From contig CANXME010000547.1 in NCBI GenBank assembly GCA_948144175.1, positions 27,867 through 91,866 on the forward strand: a stretch of 64,000 nucleotides of DNA, read 5' to 3'. Under the pieces are notes generated by a model, which was not told the DNA's origin, ran no database searches, and saw nothing but the letters and a program-made list of their open reading frames with translations. The DNA comes from Closterium sp. NIES-65 (taxonomy: Eukaryota > Streptophyta > Zygnematophyceae > Desmidiales > Closteriaceae). Positions 25,489 to 35,378 of the stretch are shown here, piece after piece (position 1 is the first letter of the stretch; each line of letters begins with the position of its first letter). Both the position numbers and the translations under genes were made by a program.

Positions 25489-25907
25489 GTGCGCTTCTGT
25501 CGTACCAAAACCCAAGGCACCAAGCGAAGCAGTCCCAATCGAAGCATCGAGTCAACCTCGGAGGTTAGGGTAACCGCCTGGAGGTTACGAGAAAGTCAAA
25601 GGTCGCTAACCTTTGACTCGACAATTACAGCGCGACAGTTAAGGACACACAACTGACTCGTTACAGAGCAGTTGCCCGAGTCGCACTATATCGAACCGCA
25701 ACAGCAATACAGTTATCTATCTATCTATTCGTATTCCCTGTACTCTTATATAAATCCTTGTATTTGCTTGTTTAATTCAATCTACTTTGCTCTCACACAC
25801 CAGTGCAAGGTCGGTTCACAATCCTCATTAAACGCTTCCGCTATTACAAGTTTCTACCCAAGAGTTCTCCTCTGCAAAGATCCTAAGGGCTATTTCTCAG
25901 CCCAACA
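25467..25907 (+). repeat. 3' LTR of copia element B
   Basis: Same length and, on reading, same sequence as 19821-20261. The element ends in CA and is followed by the CCAAC duplication. Confidence 0.93.
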
Positions 25908-25918
25908 CCAACGACATC

Positions 25919-26300
25919 CACAATGTTCGCCCAACACAACAACGAAGAATTCCACCAGGCGCTAACGAACATGCTGCGGGATGATGCATGGCGGGTCTCC
26001 TTTCCCAACATCATGCGGCTGTGGCAGTCAGTGGCCGTGCTGCCATTGAGCACGGTTGAATGCGAGCGTGGCTTCTCGAAGCAGAATTTGATCAAGACTT
26101 GGGGACGTGGCAGCCTAGGCGACACAAGCCTGGAGCACCTCATGCGTTGCTCCCTGCTGCGGTACGATGTCGACTGGTTTGAGGTGGTCGCTATCTTTCG
26201 AGGAGAGAAGCTGAGGCGATCCACGAGGGAGTTCGACCCCACCAGAGCTTCGCAGACTCAGTTTGTAGAAACTGTAGGCAGTGGTGGTGGCACTGAATAG
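25919..26300 (+). pseudogene. hAT transposase, C-terminal part with dimerisation region
   Basis: This is the continuation of the transposase after the nested insertions. It reads MFAQHNNEEFHQALTNMLR, then LSTVECERGFSKQNLIKTWG and a TAG stop at 26298-26300. The ERGFS..N.IKT block with the third acidic catalytic residue and the hydrophobic C-terminal segment is typical of hAT transposases. The 5-bp duplication ACATC at 8434-8438 and 25914-25918 marks where the nest opened this gene. Confidence 0.82.
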
Positions 26301-26577
26301 GTGTGTAGTGCATGTGTGGGTTATGTTGAGTTGTTGGACTGTGGATGTGCTACATTATTATGCGTTCAAAAAACACTAAGCTCTCAAAATGGTAATAAAA
26401 ACAGGATTAGCTGGAAAGTACCCTGCTCAAATCAGGCTAGTGGTTGAGTTACCCTGCTGCAACTAGGGTACGGAAAATTTTACCCTAGGCCTGGAGAAGG
26501 AGCAGGCTCACTATTTTGGGTACAATAAATGCATGGAAATCCTCCCATAAATGATCCACTATACACCGGCAAAGTCA

Positions 26578-27129
26578 TCAACCATAGTTCAACCGGAAAA
26601 TGTCGTTGAGGACGTAGAAGCTTCCAGCAGGTGTAGGCATCAAGTGAAACATCTGTACAATACAAACACGCCGAGGATTAAGGAACTCCTTCGTATATGA
26701 ATGTCGGAACGAGCAGACGACCAATGGAGCCTAGATGACACTTAATACAGGATGTGCTTAGACTAGAGTTTCAAACGAATAAATTGCGGGAAACATGCAG
26801 ATCAGAGGAAAAGACGGTAAATCCCAACCTACCTGGCTAAATTTGAGCGGATGCTCCTGATCTGCCAGTTTCAAGCTCCCACTGACAAACACGACCATTC
26901 CGCCTCCGGGACCCGACGGCTGGCAATCGACCGTGCTGACGATGTGTGTGCAGGACTGGAAAGGCAGGCTCGAGATCTTGTTCTGGATGTTTTGCACTCC
27001 CTGGAACTTCTCACCCTCGAACGTCAGCATCGACTGATCCTGGTATAGCGTGTACAGGTTAGTGCGAGCCGTGTCGAAGGTGGTGTAATAGTGCTGCACG
27101 AACGCCTTGGCCAAGGCATCTGGATCCAT
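26578..27129 (-). CDS. NTF2: Nuclear transport factor 2 (NTF2)
   Basis: Two exons on the minus strand, 27129-26833 and 26652-26578, join in phase 0 across a 180-bp GT-AG intron and give 123 residues, the length of plant NTF2. The sequence starts MDPDALAKAFVQHYYTTFDT, continues LYQDQSMLTFEGEKFQG and ends MFHLMPTPAGSFYVLNDIFR-LNYG before TGA. NTF2 forms a homodimer that carries RanGDP into the nucleus through FxFG nucleoporins. The cone-shaped fold covers the whole protein, and no extra domain is present. It is divergent from the Rab GGTase gene across about 750 bp, and it carries no repeated exon fragments. Confidence 0.93.
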
Positions 27130-27879
27130 GGCGACTGACTGATGCAGCTGAACCGGAGACGCCGCAACGACAGGAAATGAAGAAATCTAGGAACTACGTC
27201 AGTCTTGACAAGTCTCCAAGTTCGTGCAGCACAAGGTTCAACTGGAGCAAGAGATGGAGGTGGAGGGGTCACTTGCAAACGACGAAAACCCTGAAGTTTG
27301 TACGCTTTAGTAAACACAACCGCTGTAGATTTCTCAGCGTAAAACTGTACCGAGTGATAGTACTGAAGTTGGATAAGTGAAATAAGTTGTGATGGAAGAT
27401 ATATTTCTAGATTTTTCTTTCAGGTTCTCGTTTTTTATCGGTTCGGATGCTGACTTTTTAGCATGGATCACACGGTTTTGTTCGGTGTAGTGCATTCCGA
27501 AGCGTTACTTGATGTACTGAGGGCGGGTCCAGCGCGTACGTTTACAGGTACTATACAGTCGGGTTTTAGTCGCACACTCACCCCCGTTGAAAGGGAACAT
27601 GTTTTTTTACAAATTCACATAGTCGGGTTCAGATCGGTGAGCAGCATTTCAAAACGGTGAATCTCGTAAACCATTTCCAACTGCCCAGCATCAGTACTAC
27701 TGACTGAACAATCCTCAACACCCAAGCACACAATCCATAGCTAATCCAGCTGACTCGAATGTAATCTGCGACCATCACCGCCAAGCATCTGAGCCAGATC
27801 CCGAGTCTACTGTGTCCATTACGTACGCTGCACATTAGCGGTGCAATATCGACAAATTTTGATTTCGTGGAATTCCGAC
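27130..27879. promoter_or_regulatory. Divergent intergenic region between NTF2 and Rab GGTase beta
   Basis: A 750-bp stretch between the starts of two genes facing away from each other, so it should hold both promoters. No TATA box or other element was identified with confidence. Confidence 0.45.
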
Positions 27880-30800
27880 ATGGCCGCCGATCACGGCGAC
27901 AGCAGCAATCTAACAGGACCGGATAAATCTGCCGAACCGTCGGAGGAGAATCACAGTGGCACGGAGTCAGCCGGAGAAATGTGGAGTGAGCAGCAATCGA
28001 ACGGACAAGGGGAGAGAAATCCTTCAGGCAATGAACCTGCTGGAAACAACAGCGAAGCTTTGGCTTCTAAAGCAGGAACGAAGCCTGAGGAATCAGCAAA
28101 GGAGACTGCAGACAAAGAGAAGGCAGAGGGGGGAGAGAAGGAAGGGAGAGGCGAAAAAGAAGGGGGAGGAGGGGAAGAAGAGGCGGATCACCCACACCCC
28201 GACAAGGAGGCGGAGGAGGAAGAGGAAGATGAGACCGACCCAAAGAATCCGCGAGGTCGCCTACTGATGGCGAAGCATGCAAAGTACATAAAAAACCTGG
28301 ACAAAGTACGTTATTCAGTGAATCTGGACAAGTTGCGTGATTCAGGGAATTAGGACAAAGTACATGCTCTAGGGACCAGTTGACGGTACGTGTTTTAAAG
28401 CCAGGGTCTCGAGTGCTCTGGAAATCATTTTGCTCCTCTGACTGACCTCAATTGATTCTTCCACTTACAGACTCGAACTGTTATGAGTGCAAGTGTGCCG
28501 CAGCAGCAAACATGTTTCTTCGTCAGTTCGTGTTTTCGTTTTCTATGTATATTTCCATCTTGTTACTGTAGAAAACAGAGGGAATCGAGTACGTGGCGAC
28601 GGAGCATCTGAGGATGAGCGGAGCCTACTGGGGGTTGACAGCGATGGACCTCATGGGGAGGCTGAAGGACATGCACAGCCCTGCCATGCTGCCGTGGCTG
28701 CTCTCCTGCCAGCAACCCAATGGTGTGTGTGGGGGGGGGGGGGGGATGAGCGGGGAGCCTCTGGGGAGGCTTCCAGAAATGCACAGCCCTGCCATGCTGC
28801 CGTGGCTGCTCTCCTGTCAGCAACCAGACGGTGCGTGCTGCCTTCGTGTGTGTGTAGTGCGTGTGTGTGGGGGAGGGGGGCAGGAAAAGGGGGATGAGCG
28901 GAGCCTACTGGGGGTTGACAGCGATGGACCTTATGGGGAGGCTGAAGGACATGCACAGCCCTACCATGCTGCCCTGGCTGCTCTCCTGCCAGCAACCAGA
29001 CGGTGTGTGTGTGTGTGTCTCTCTCTCTCTCTGTGTTTGAGTGCATTCCTGTGAGGGTGTGCATGTATGCGTATGGGTGGTGTGAACATGCACAGTCCCG
29101 CCGTCTGGGGCCATCTGACTTTTGAGTCGACTCAAAAGTCATTCCTGTGAGGGTGTGCATGTATGCGTATGCGTGGTGTGAACATGCACAGTCCTGCCAT
29201 CTGGGACCATCTGTCCAGATCCTTATTTTGTCCTTGTCTCCTCATTCTTTTTTTTCTCAGGTGGTTTCGGTGGCAGCAAAGGGCATGATTCTCACCTGCT
29301 CTACACGCTCAGTGCCGTCCAGATCTTCATTCCATTCGCCTTGTCCTCCTCGTTCTACCTCTGGTGTCTACTCCTTTCCCATCAGGTGGTTTCGGTGGCA
29401 GCCAAGGGCATGATTCTCACCTGCTCTACACGCTCAGTGCCGTCCAGATCCTCGCACTACTGGACAAACTGGATGCTGTAGACGCCGACCGTGTCGCCAC
29501 CTGTCAGTCTCCCATTCGTCAATCCATGCCTGCTTCACTGTGCTGTCTCGGTTTCTGTTTTCCGAGTTTGTTTCGAATCTGAAGCCTTCTCGGATTCAGC
29601 TCGTCTCCTTGGCATATGTAGCAGGGCTACAGCAGCCGGATGGGTCATTCATTGACTTGACTTGTCGTCTCTGAAGCCTTCTCGGATTTGGCTCGTACTT
29701 GACTTGACTTGTCGTCTCCTTGGCAGATGTAGCAGGGCTACAGCAGCTGGATGGGTCATTCATTGGAGATGAATGGGGGGAGGTAGACACTCGGTGAGTG
29801 GCGAACGCAGTGGGTGGGGGGCACAATCGGTGAGGAGCGCAATGGTTGGGGAGCACATTGGATGGCAAGCAGTGCATAACAAACAGGCACGCATATGTGG
29901 CAGGGCTACAGCAGGCAGATGGGTCGTTCATCGGAGATGAATGGGGGCAGGTGGACACACGGTGAGTGGGTAGGCGGCAAAAACAGTGGGCGCCCGCTCT
30001 CCCCCCCCGCCCACTTCCCCCCTCCTCCCTCCCCCCATCCCCCTCCCCTCTTTCCACTTTCTCCACTTTTGCCAAGCTTTTTCTCACTGTGCTGCCTCTT
30101 CCTTGAGCTCCTCAAACACTCACATCGCATCCCATCAACCAAACCAATCCACTTCCCTGTGGCTGTCTGATTCAACTTTTGAGGCGCCTCAAAAGTTTTC
30201 TCACTGTGCTGCCTCTTCCTTGAGCTCCTCAAACACTCACATCGCATCCCATCAACCAAACCAATCCACTTCCCTGTGGCTGTCTGATTCATCGTTCCTC
30301 ATGGCTGACTGCTCTGCGACGTCTCAAAACACTGCTTCATACACGTCACTCACATCGCATCCCATCAACCAACCCAATCCACTTCCCTGTGGAAGCTGAC
30401 GGATGGAAAACACACTCTGACTTTTCCCTGTGGCTGTCTGATTCATCGCTCCTCAAGGCTGAATGCTCTGCTCTGCACCCCCCTCTCTCCTCCAGCCTCT
30501 TTTCCTCGATCACACACGCGCACCTTCAACCAACTGATCTTCCCTCTGCCCGACTGATTCATTCCCCCCTGCACCCGTCCCATCATTCTTTCAAATGCCT
30601 TCGCCTCACCCGTCGACACCAATCCACACCCCACCATATCGCTCCACATCCCTCCATACCCCTCCACTCCCCCCAATACTACCCCATGTTTTCCCCAGCT
30701 TCTCCTAGTGCCCCATCTCCTGCCTCTCCCTCCTCGATCACATGCACACCTTTGACCTCCCAGAAACCTCGATTCACTTTCCCCGAGTTCTTGCGTTTAA

Positions 30801-33800
30801 CCCCACTCCTCTCCCCTCCCCCCTTTCCATTTCTCCCCCTTCCCCACCCCGGCTTCTCCTACCGTGCCGTCCGATTCACTGTCCCCTGCTTTCCTGCATT
30901 CTCTCTGTTCCACCCCCACCCTTCCCCACTCTTTTCCACACCGCCCCACACCCATCCTCACCCATCCATACTCCCCCTCTCCCGCACTCTCGTTACGCAC
31001 CTGTCCACACCCCCCCACACCACTCCATACTTCCCCCCAGATTCTCCTACTGCGCCATCTCCTGCCTCTCCCGCTTGGTTGCATGCACACCATCGACCTC
31101 CCTGCAGCCATCCATCCACTCCTCAACCACTCTCCCCACACTCCCTTCTCCCCAACACCCCTGCTTCCCCCTCTCACAGCTTCTCCTACTGCGCCATCTC
31201 CTGCCTCTCCCTCCTCGATCGCATGCACGCCATCGACCTCCCCGCAGCCGTCCAATTCATCGCCAGCTGTCAGAACTTTGACGGCGGATTTGGGTCTGTT
31301 CCGGGCGGCGAGTCACACGCTGGGCAAAGTGAGTGAGAAATTATGATTTCTTTCTTTCTTTCTTTCTTTCTTTTTTTCCAAGAGCCTTCCTGCTCAGTCT
31401 AACCGCGCCTACCAAACCAGGCCTCTATCCATCCAACCCCGCCTACCTAACCAGTCCTCTATCCATCCAACCCCGCCTACCAAACCAGTCCTCTATCCAT
31501 CCAACCCTCTCCCTCACTCACTCCTCCGTCTTCCCCACCTCCCAAAAGTCGTCTTCTGCTGTGTGGCAGCACTTGCAATAGCTGGAGCATTGCTCATCCT
31601 TCCCACTCCTTCCATCCAACCCCACCCAACAAGCCTGCCTTCTTTCTCTTTCTCTTTCGCTCTCCCCCAACTCCTTCCAACCCTCCACCGAATCCGTACA
31701 AGCTAGTCTTCTGCTGTGTGGCAGCACTGGCAATATTTGAGTCGACTCAAGAATCGACTTATCACAGGCTGGAGCATTACTCATCCTTCCTACTCCTTCA
31801 CACTCCTTCCCACTCCTTCCAACCCCACCCACAACCCATGCAAACCAGTCTTCTGCTGTGTGGCGGCTCTGGCAATAGCTGGCGTGCTCTCATTGGTCGA
31901 CCGCGATCTCCTGGGCTGGTGGCTGTGTGAGCGGCAGGTGCCAGCAGGAGGGCTCAACGGGCGACCAGAGAAGCTGCCAGATGTGAGTACCCACCTGTTC
32001 TCTTCCTACCATACCACCCACATGAGAGTAGGTCCGTCTCCCTGGCAGAGCACCGACCGTCTTTTGAGTCGACTCAAAGCCCGTCTCCCTGGCACGGCAC
32101 CAACCTTGTGATAGAAGTAGTTTTTTGAGACGTCTCAAAACGCTGCCTCCCTGGCAGAGCACCGACCGTCTTTTGAGTCGACTCAAAACCCGTCTCCCTG
32201 GCACGGCACCGGCCTTCGGATGGTTTTTGAGGCGCCTCAAAAAGTGTCTACCATACCACCTACACGAGAGTAGGTCTGTCTCCCCCCCCTGCATGGCACG
32301 GACCTTCGGATGCCCCCCTGGTTTGGTGGCTGTGCGAGCGACAGGTAACCAGCAGGAGGGCTCAATGGACGGCCTGAGAAGCTGCCAGACGTGAGTAGCT
32401 ACCTACCATGCCACCTACACGAGAGTAGGTCTGTCTCCCCCCCTGGCACCGACCGTCGGATGCCCTCCTGGTTTGGTGGCTGTACGAGCGACAGGTAACC
32501 AGCAGGGGGGCTCAACGGCCTACCTGAGAAAACGCCAGATGTGAGTATTATCCGAGTCGTTTTTGTTTTCGATTCGACAAAAAAACGAAAAGTCTTTCCT
32601 GCTGCTGGTTGTCTTTGACAGTGCAGAGCCTGCTGATGAGTCGACTCAAAAGAAGACTAGAAAACGAGTCTTTTCTCTGTTGCTGGTTGTCTTTGACTGG
32701 ACTTCCATAATCCATTCATGTCTTTAATGGAGCAGGGGGGACGCGCATCCTTCCTCCATTCTGCCTATTCTATGCCTTGATTTGCCACCTCACTGCGTCT
32801 CAGGCAGGTGTGTTATTCCTGGTGGGTCCTCTCCAGCCTTGTGCTCATTGACAGGGTGCATTGGATCAGTACGCTCCCTCTCACTCCCTCTAATTCCCTC
32901 TCACTCCCTCTCACTCCCTTCCCATGCTTTGTTTTGCTTGTCAGGTATGCTACTCCTGGTGGGTTCTGTCCAGCCTTGTACTCATCGACAGGGTGCATTG
33001 GATCAGTGCGGAGAAGCTACAGCACTTCATTTTGCAGTGCCAGGTGATTGCAACACTGTCAGGTGATTTCAACACTGTCAGGTGATTGCAACAGGGTCAG
33101 AAGGCTGTAAACCTTAAGGGGATTGCGACAGTAGCATCTGCTAGTTAGACTGAGGGGATTGCGTTGGCTCTCAGGTGGTTACAACAATGAGGCAAGTGGT
33201 TGCAACCTGACGCTCTGAATGTCACTACGCAAATCAAGGGCTGCCAGGTGGTTGCAGTAGCTGCTACAGTGTCAGGTGGTTTCAACAGAGGCTTTCTGAA
33301 ACCCCCATAAGGAGAGGGGCAACACCACCTCTTGATTCGCCTCAAGTCTCGCCTGTCCCCTCCTCCCCACCCACCCACCCACCCACCCACCCATCCGCCC
33401 ACCCGTTCAACCATCCATGCACTCAGGACGAGGAGAGAGGAGGAATTTCCGACCGACCAAACGACATGGTTGATGTTTTTCATACCTTCTTCGGTATTGC
33501 TGGTGAGTAGGTGTCAGAGCATCTAGTGCATGACGCATGTGGATCATGGATGCATGACACATGTGGAGCATCTAGTGCATGACACATGTGGATCATGGAT
33601 GCATGTCACATGTGGATCATGGATGCATAGCAATACCATCTCAGACCGACAGGACGACATGGTGGATGTGTTCCATACTTTTTTCGGCATCGCTGGTGAG
33701 TGGGTGTCAGCAGCATATAGTGCATGCAGCTTGTAGCATGCATGGATGCACAACCAAACGACATGGTGGATGGATGTGTTCCACACATGTGTTTGGCATC

Positions 33801-34445
33801 GCTGGTGAGGTGGGGTGGAGCATATGATGCATGGGGTTGAAAACACCTGAGACCGACCAGACGACATGGTGGATGTGTCCCACACATGTGTTCGAGTAGG
33901 CAGTGATATTGGTGCGACTTGTGAGAATTCTCAAAAGTCGCACCAGACGACATGGTGGATGTGTCCCACACATGTGTTTGAGTGGGCAGTGGTGCACTCG
34001 AAGCAAACATGTGGGGTGTGGATCACATCGTGTGACCATTACCCATCTCCCACTGACCAGATTGCATGGTGAATGTGTTCTGTACCTTCGTTGGGATCGC
34101 TGGTGAGTGGGTGTCAGAGCATATAGAGCACATCACTGAAGCTAGCGAACCTCATTTCAGGCCTGAGTCTGTTGGAGTACCCCTATCTCAAGCCAGTGGA
34201 CCCAGCTTACGTGCTTCCTATAAGTGTTATATCACCTTTCTGCTCCCTTTCCCCCATCTCCCTACCCCTCTCCTCCCTTTTCCCGTCCTCCCCACTCCCT
34301 CCTTTTCCCCTCCCCCCTCTTGATGTCAGGCCTGAGTCTGTTGGAGTACCCTAATCTCAAGCCAGTGGACCCAGCTTACGCACTTCCTGTGGATGTTGTG
34401 GATAGGGTTTTCAGAGACAGGGAGCTGAAGCACCTGCAAGCCTAG
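27880..34445 (+). CDS. RGTB: Rab geranylgeranyltransferase beta subunit (GGTase-II beta)
   Basis: This is the catalytic subunit that adds geranylgeranyl groups to C-terminal cysteines of Rab GTPases presented by REP. Exons that read through in phase are 27880-28305, 28573-28722, 29386-29502, 29727-29793, 31180-31328, 31849-31982, 32945-33043, 33427-33502 and 34330-34445. Conserved blocks include [71 protein letters not shown] and [14 protein letters not shown]. The zinc ligands are present: Asp and Cys in LPDVCYSWW, His in VFHTFFG. The core matches the human enzyme throughout. The first exon adds about 130 residues of acidic, Glu/Lys/Gly-rich low-complexity sequence before [10 protein letters not shown], where animal and plant enzymes normally start. 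Nearly every exon has partial extra copies beside it, so the splice choices above are the ones giving an open frame. Confidence 0.9.
28735..29003 (+). repeat. Partial copies of RabGGTB exon 2
   Basis: Two copies of the 3' half of exon 2 with its donor follow the real exon. The first is at about 28745-28831 and the second at 28893-29003. The second repeats [20 protein letters not shown] in a shifted frame, the equivalent of [20 protein letters not shown]. Each ends CAGCAACCAGACG|GTG, so each carries a duplicated splice donor. Confidence 0.85.
29044..29213. repeat. Duplication of about 70 bp around a TCGA palindrome
   Basis: The unit CATTCCTGTGAGGGTGTGCA ... GGCCATCTGA is present at 29045-29118 and again at 29141-29213 with only a few differences. 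Exactly between them, at 29117-29140, is the 24-bp palindrome GAC-TTTTGAGTCGACTCAAAA-GTC. Confidence 0.92.
29261..30000 (+). repeat. Partial copies of RabGGTB exons 3 and 4
   Basis: An upstream partial copy of exon 3 is at 29261-29330 (acceptor, then GGTTTCGGTGGCAGCAAAGG). Exon 4 ([20 protein letters not shown]) has a truncated copy at 29609-29655 and a full-length one at 29893-29960 that also ends in GTGAGT. The last could act as an alternative exon. Confidence 0.82.
30060..31130 (+). repeat. Degenerate copies of RabGGTB exon 5 start
   Basis: Fragments resembling TTCTCCTACTGCGCCATCTC, the start of exon 5, recur at about 30068, 30196, 30700, 30853 and 31040 before the complete exon at 31180. 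The two earliest are separated by the palindrome at 30174-30197. The rest of the stretch is C/T-rich intron. Confidence 0.75.
30174..30197. repeat. 24-bp perfect palindrome, core GAG-GCGC-CTC
   Basis: AAC-TTTTGAGGCGCCTCAAAA-GTT. It sits exactly between two copies of a unit of about 95 bp (TTTCTCACTGTGCTGCCTCT ... GGCTGTCTGATTCA), at 30080-30174 and 30196-30291. Confidence 0.93.
31553..31790 (+). repeat. Partial copies of RabGGTB exon 6 start, one carrying a palindrome insert
   Basis: Two copies of the exon-6 start (TCTTCTGCTGTGTGGCAGCA) precede the real one at 31849. The first reads GCAATAGCTGGAGCATTGCT. The second reads GCAATA, then about 33 extra bases including TTGAGTCGACTCAA (31737-31750), then GCTGGAGCATTACT. 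The pair looks like an empty and a filled site. Confidence 0.85.
32040..32250. repeat. Cluster of four palindromes between repeated segments
   Basis: TTTGAGTCGACTCAAA at 32063-32078, TTTTGAGACGTCTCAAAA at 32123-32140, TTTTGAGTCGACTCAAAA at 32171-32188 and a 20-bp GCGC-centred palindrome at 32224-32243. They separate repeated copies of a segment like CTCCCTGGCAGAGCACCGAC / GTCTCCCTGGCACGGCACC. Three different centres occur within 180 bp. Confidence 0.9.
32290..32870 (+). repeat. Downstream copies of RabGGTB exon 6 and upstream copy of exon 7
   Basis: Decayed copies of the exon-6 end (GGTTTGGTGGCTGTGCGAGC ... CTGCCAGAC|GTGAGT) lie at about 32320-32395 and 32465-32543. A partial exon 7 with its acceptor lies at 32807-32869. 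A TCGA-centred palindrome (TGAGTCGACTCA, 32637-32648) lies between two copies of TGGTTGTCTTTGAC. Confidence 0.8.
33530..34220 (+). repeat. Copies of RabGGTB exon 8 end and exon 9 start
   Basis: The segment GACGACATGGTGGATGTGTT ... ATCGCTG|GTGAGT is repeated at about 33646-33700, 33758-33812, 33855-33900, 33946-33985 and 34064-34105. A partial copy of exon 9 lies at 34161-34215. Several keep the donor. The palindrome at 33911-33944 lies between two of them. Confidence 0.83.
33911..33944. repeat. 34-bp extended palindrome, core GAG-AATT-CTC
   Basis: GGTGCGACTT-GTGAG-AATT-CTCAA-AAGTCGCACC has one mismatch. The arms extend about 8 bp beyond the usual core into the flanking repeat units, which both continue as CAGACGACATGGTGGATGTG. 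Confidence 0.9.
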
Positions 34446-35378
34446 TGCCAAATTAGTTTTCTAAGAATGCGTAAGATGACATGTGCACTCAAGGAACTAT
34501 ATCACACATCGAATTTGGTTCCCATAAATTTTGCGGGCATGGAATCAAAAGCGAGTGAGCCGCTTGTACATGAGTCTTCAAGACCATCTCTACCAAATTA
34601 TTGACAAGGAAAATAGGCTATCGTGTGTGTATGGAACCATATGCACTTTAGTTGTTTGTGATCTCCAGTAGTATTACTAGGCTGTCTTGTACTGAGCCCT
34701 GAATGAGCGGGCAATCCAAGGAAGATTTTGGAGATTCGGAGACTGTCGTGGCAGACGAAGCATCCGTCGTCATTTCTGGTTACAAGGAACCCATCGTTCC
34801 CAGCGTGGATCTTACACGCAACCAGAGATACCCACGTCACCTGATTTAGCCATTCCAGGTCAGCTTTCTAAAGCCTCACGACATGTCAGCACCAGCACCT
34901 CGAACAATACTGTACCGAGCGCCCCAGGAAGCCTCGAACACCATTTCCTCCACAGCAATTCCCCCCGTCAATGCCCCCAAAGTCCCGCTTCTGCTCCGAG
35001 CAGCCAATCCCTAGCAGCCCATCTCCGCCTAGCCATCCCTACCAGCACCAGTAGTTCATCTCTACTGGTTCGATGGCTGCCGAGCCGAACAACTCCCCCT
35101 GCCGAGCCGAACAACGCCCTCTGTCGAGCCGAACAAAACACCCTCTGCCAAGCCGAATAATGCCCTGATGCTTTCCCCGACCTGAGTTTCATCCTCCTCG
35201 GGAGTTCCGCCCCCTCCCCGCCAACTCCCGCGTTTCCATTTTGTCCATTTCTTTCATTGTTGATGCAAAATTTCAGCAGCAATTTCCAAAGCTTGCATTT
35301 TTCCCGCCTGTCCCGCTCTCCCATCTTCTTTCCAAGTAGCTTCAGTAGTGTCTGCTTACCGAGCCAGATTCTCACTCA
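34446..35378. other. Intergenic region with a short minisatellite
   Basis: No gene is recognised. At 35075-35160 a unit of about 25 bp containing GCCGAGCCGAACAA is repeated four to five times with variation. The rest should include the TLP18.3 promoter; no element stands out. Confidence 0.5.

Larger units (their letters stand above)
19821..25907 (+). mobile_element. Copia element B (Ty1/copia), nearly whole and very young
   Basis: LTRs of 441 bp lie at 19821-20261 and 25467-25907 and look identical on reading. The 5-bp duplication CCAAC (19816-19820, 25908-25912) is perfect. The primer site TGGTATGAGAGC follows the 5' LTR at 20262, and a purine-rich tract (GAAGCGAAGGGGAG) precedes the 3' LTR. 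Gag-pol spans 20313-25488. It looks almost whole, with about one break. It belongs to the same family as A but a different subfamily, and it landed on the outer edge of the 5' LTR of A in the opposite orientation. Confidence 0.92.
8439..25913 (-). mobile_element. Copia element A (Ty1/copia LTR retrotransposon) with later insertions
   Basis: This is an LTR retrotransposon in minus orientation inserted in the hAT transposase, flanked by the 5-bp duplication ACATC (8434-8438 and 25914-25918). The 3' LTR is 8439-8862. The 5' LTR starts at 14090 and resumes at 19453, because another element entered it, and it ends beside element B. Gag and pol run from 14027 down to about 8870. A tRNA-iMet-type primer site (reverse complement TGGTATGAGAGC) adjoins the 5' LTR at about 14078-14089. 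The element is broken, with about two breaks besides the insertions. The two LTRs differ at only a few positions, so it is fairly young. Confidence 0.88.
5300..26487 (+). mobile_element. hAT-family DNA transposon (ZNF862/DUF4371-like), split by nested elements
   Basis: The coding parts at 6173-8433 and 25919-26300 belong to one hAT transposase. Without the inserted DNA (8439-25913 plus the 5-bp duplication) the element would be about 3.7 kb. The ends are inferred. At the left, CAGGGTAAAACGCCCTGATT starts at 5300. At the right, the reverse complement begins TAGGGTAAAATTTTCC near 26487. Both sides carry several more GGGTA/TACCC motifs (5330-5385, 26420-26485), as expected of hAT subterminal repeats. 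No clear 8-bp target duplication was found, so the exact borders are uncertain. Confidence 0.65.
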
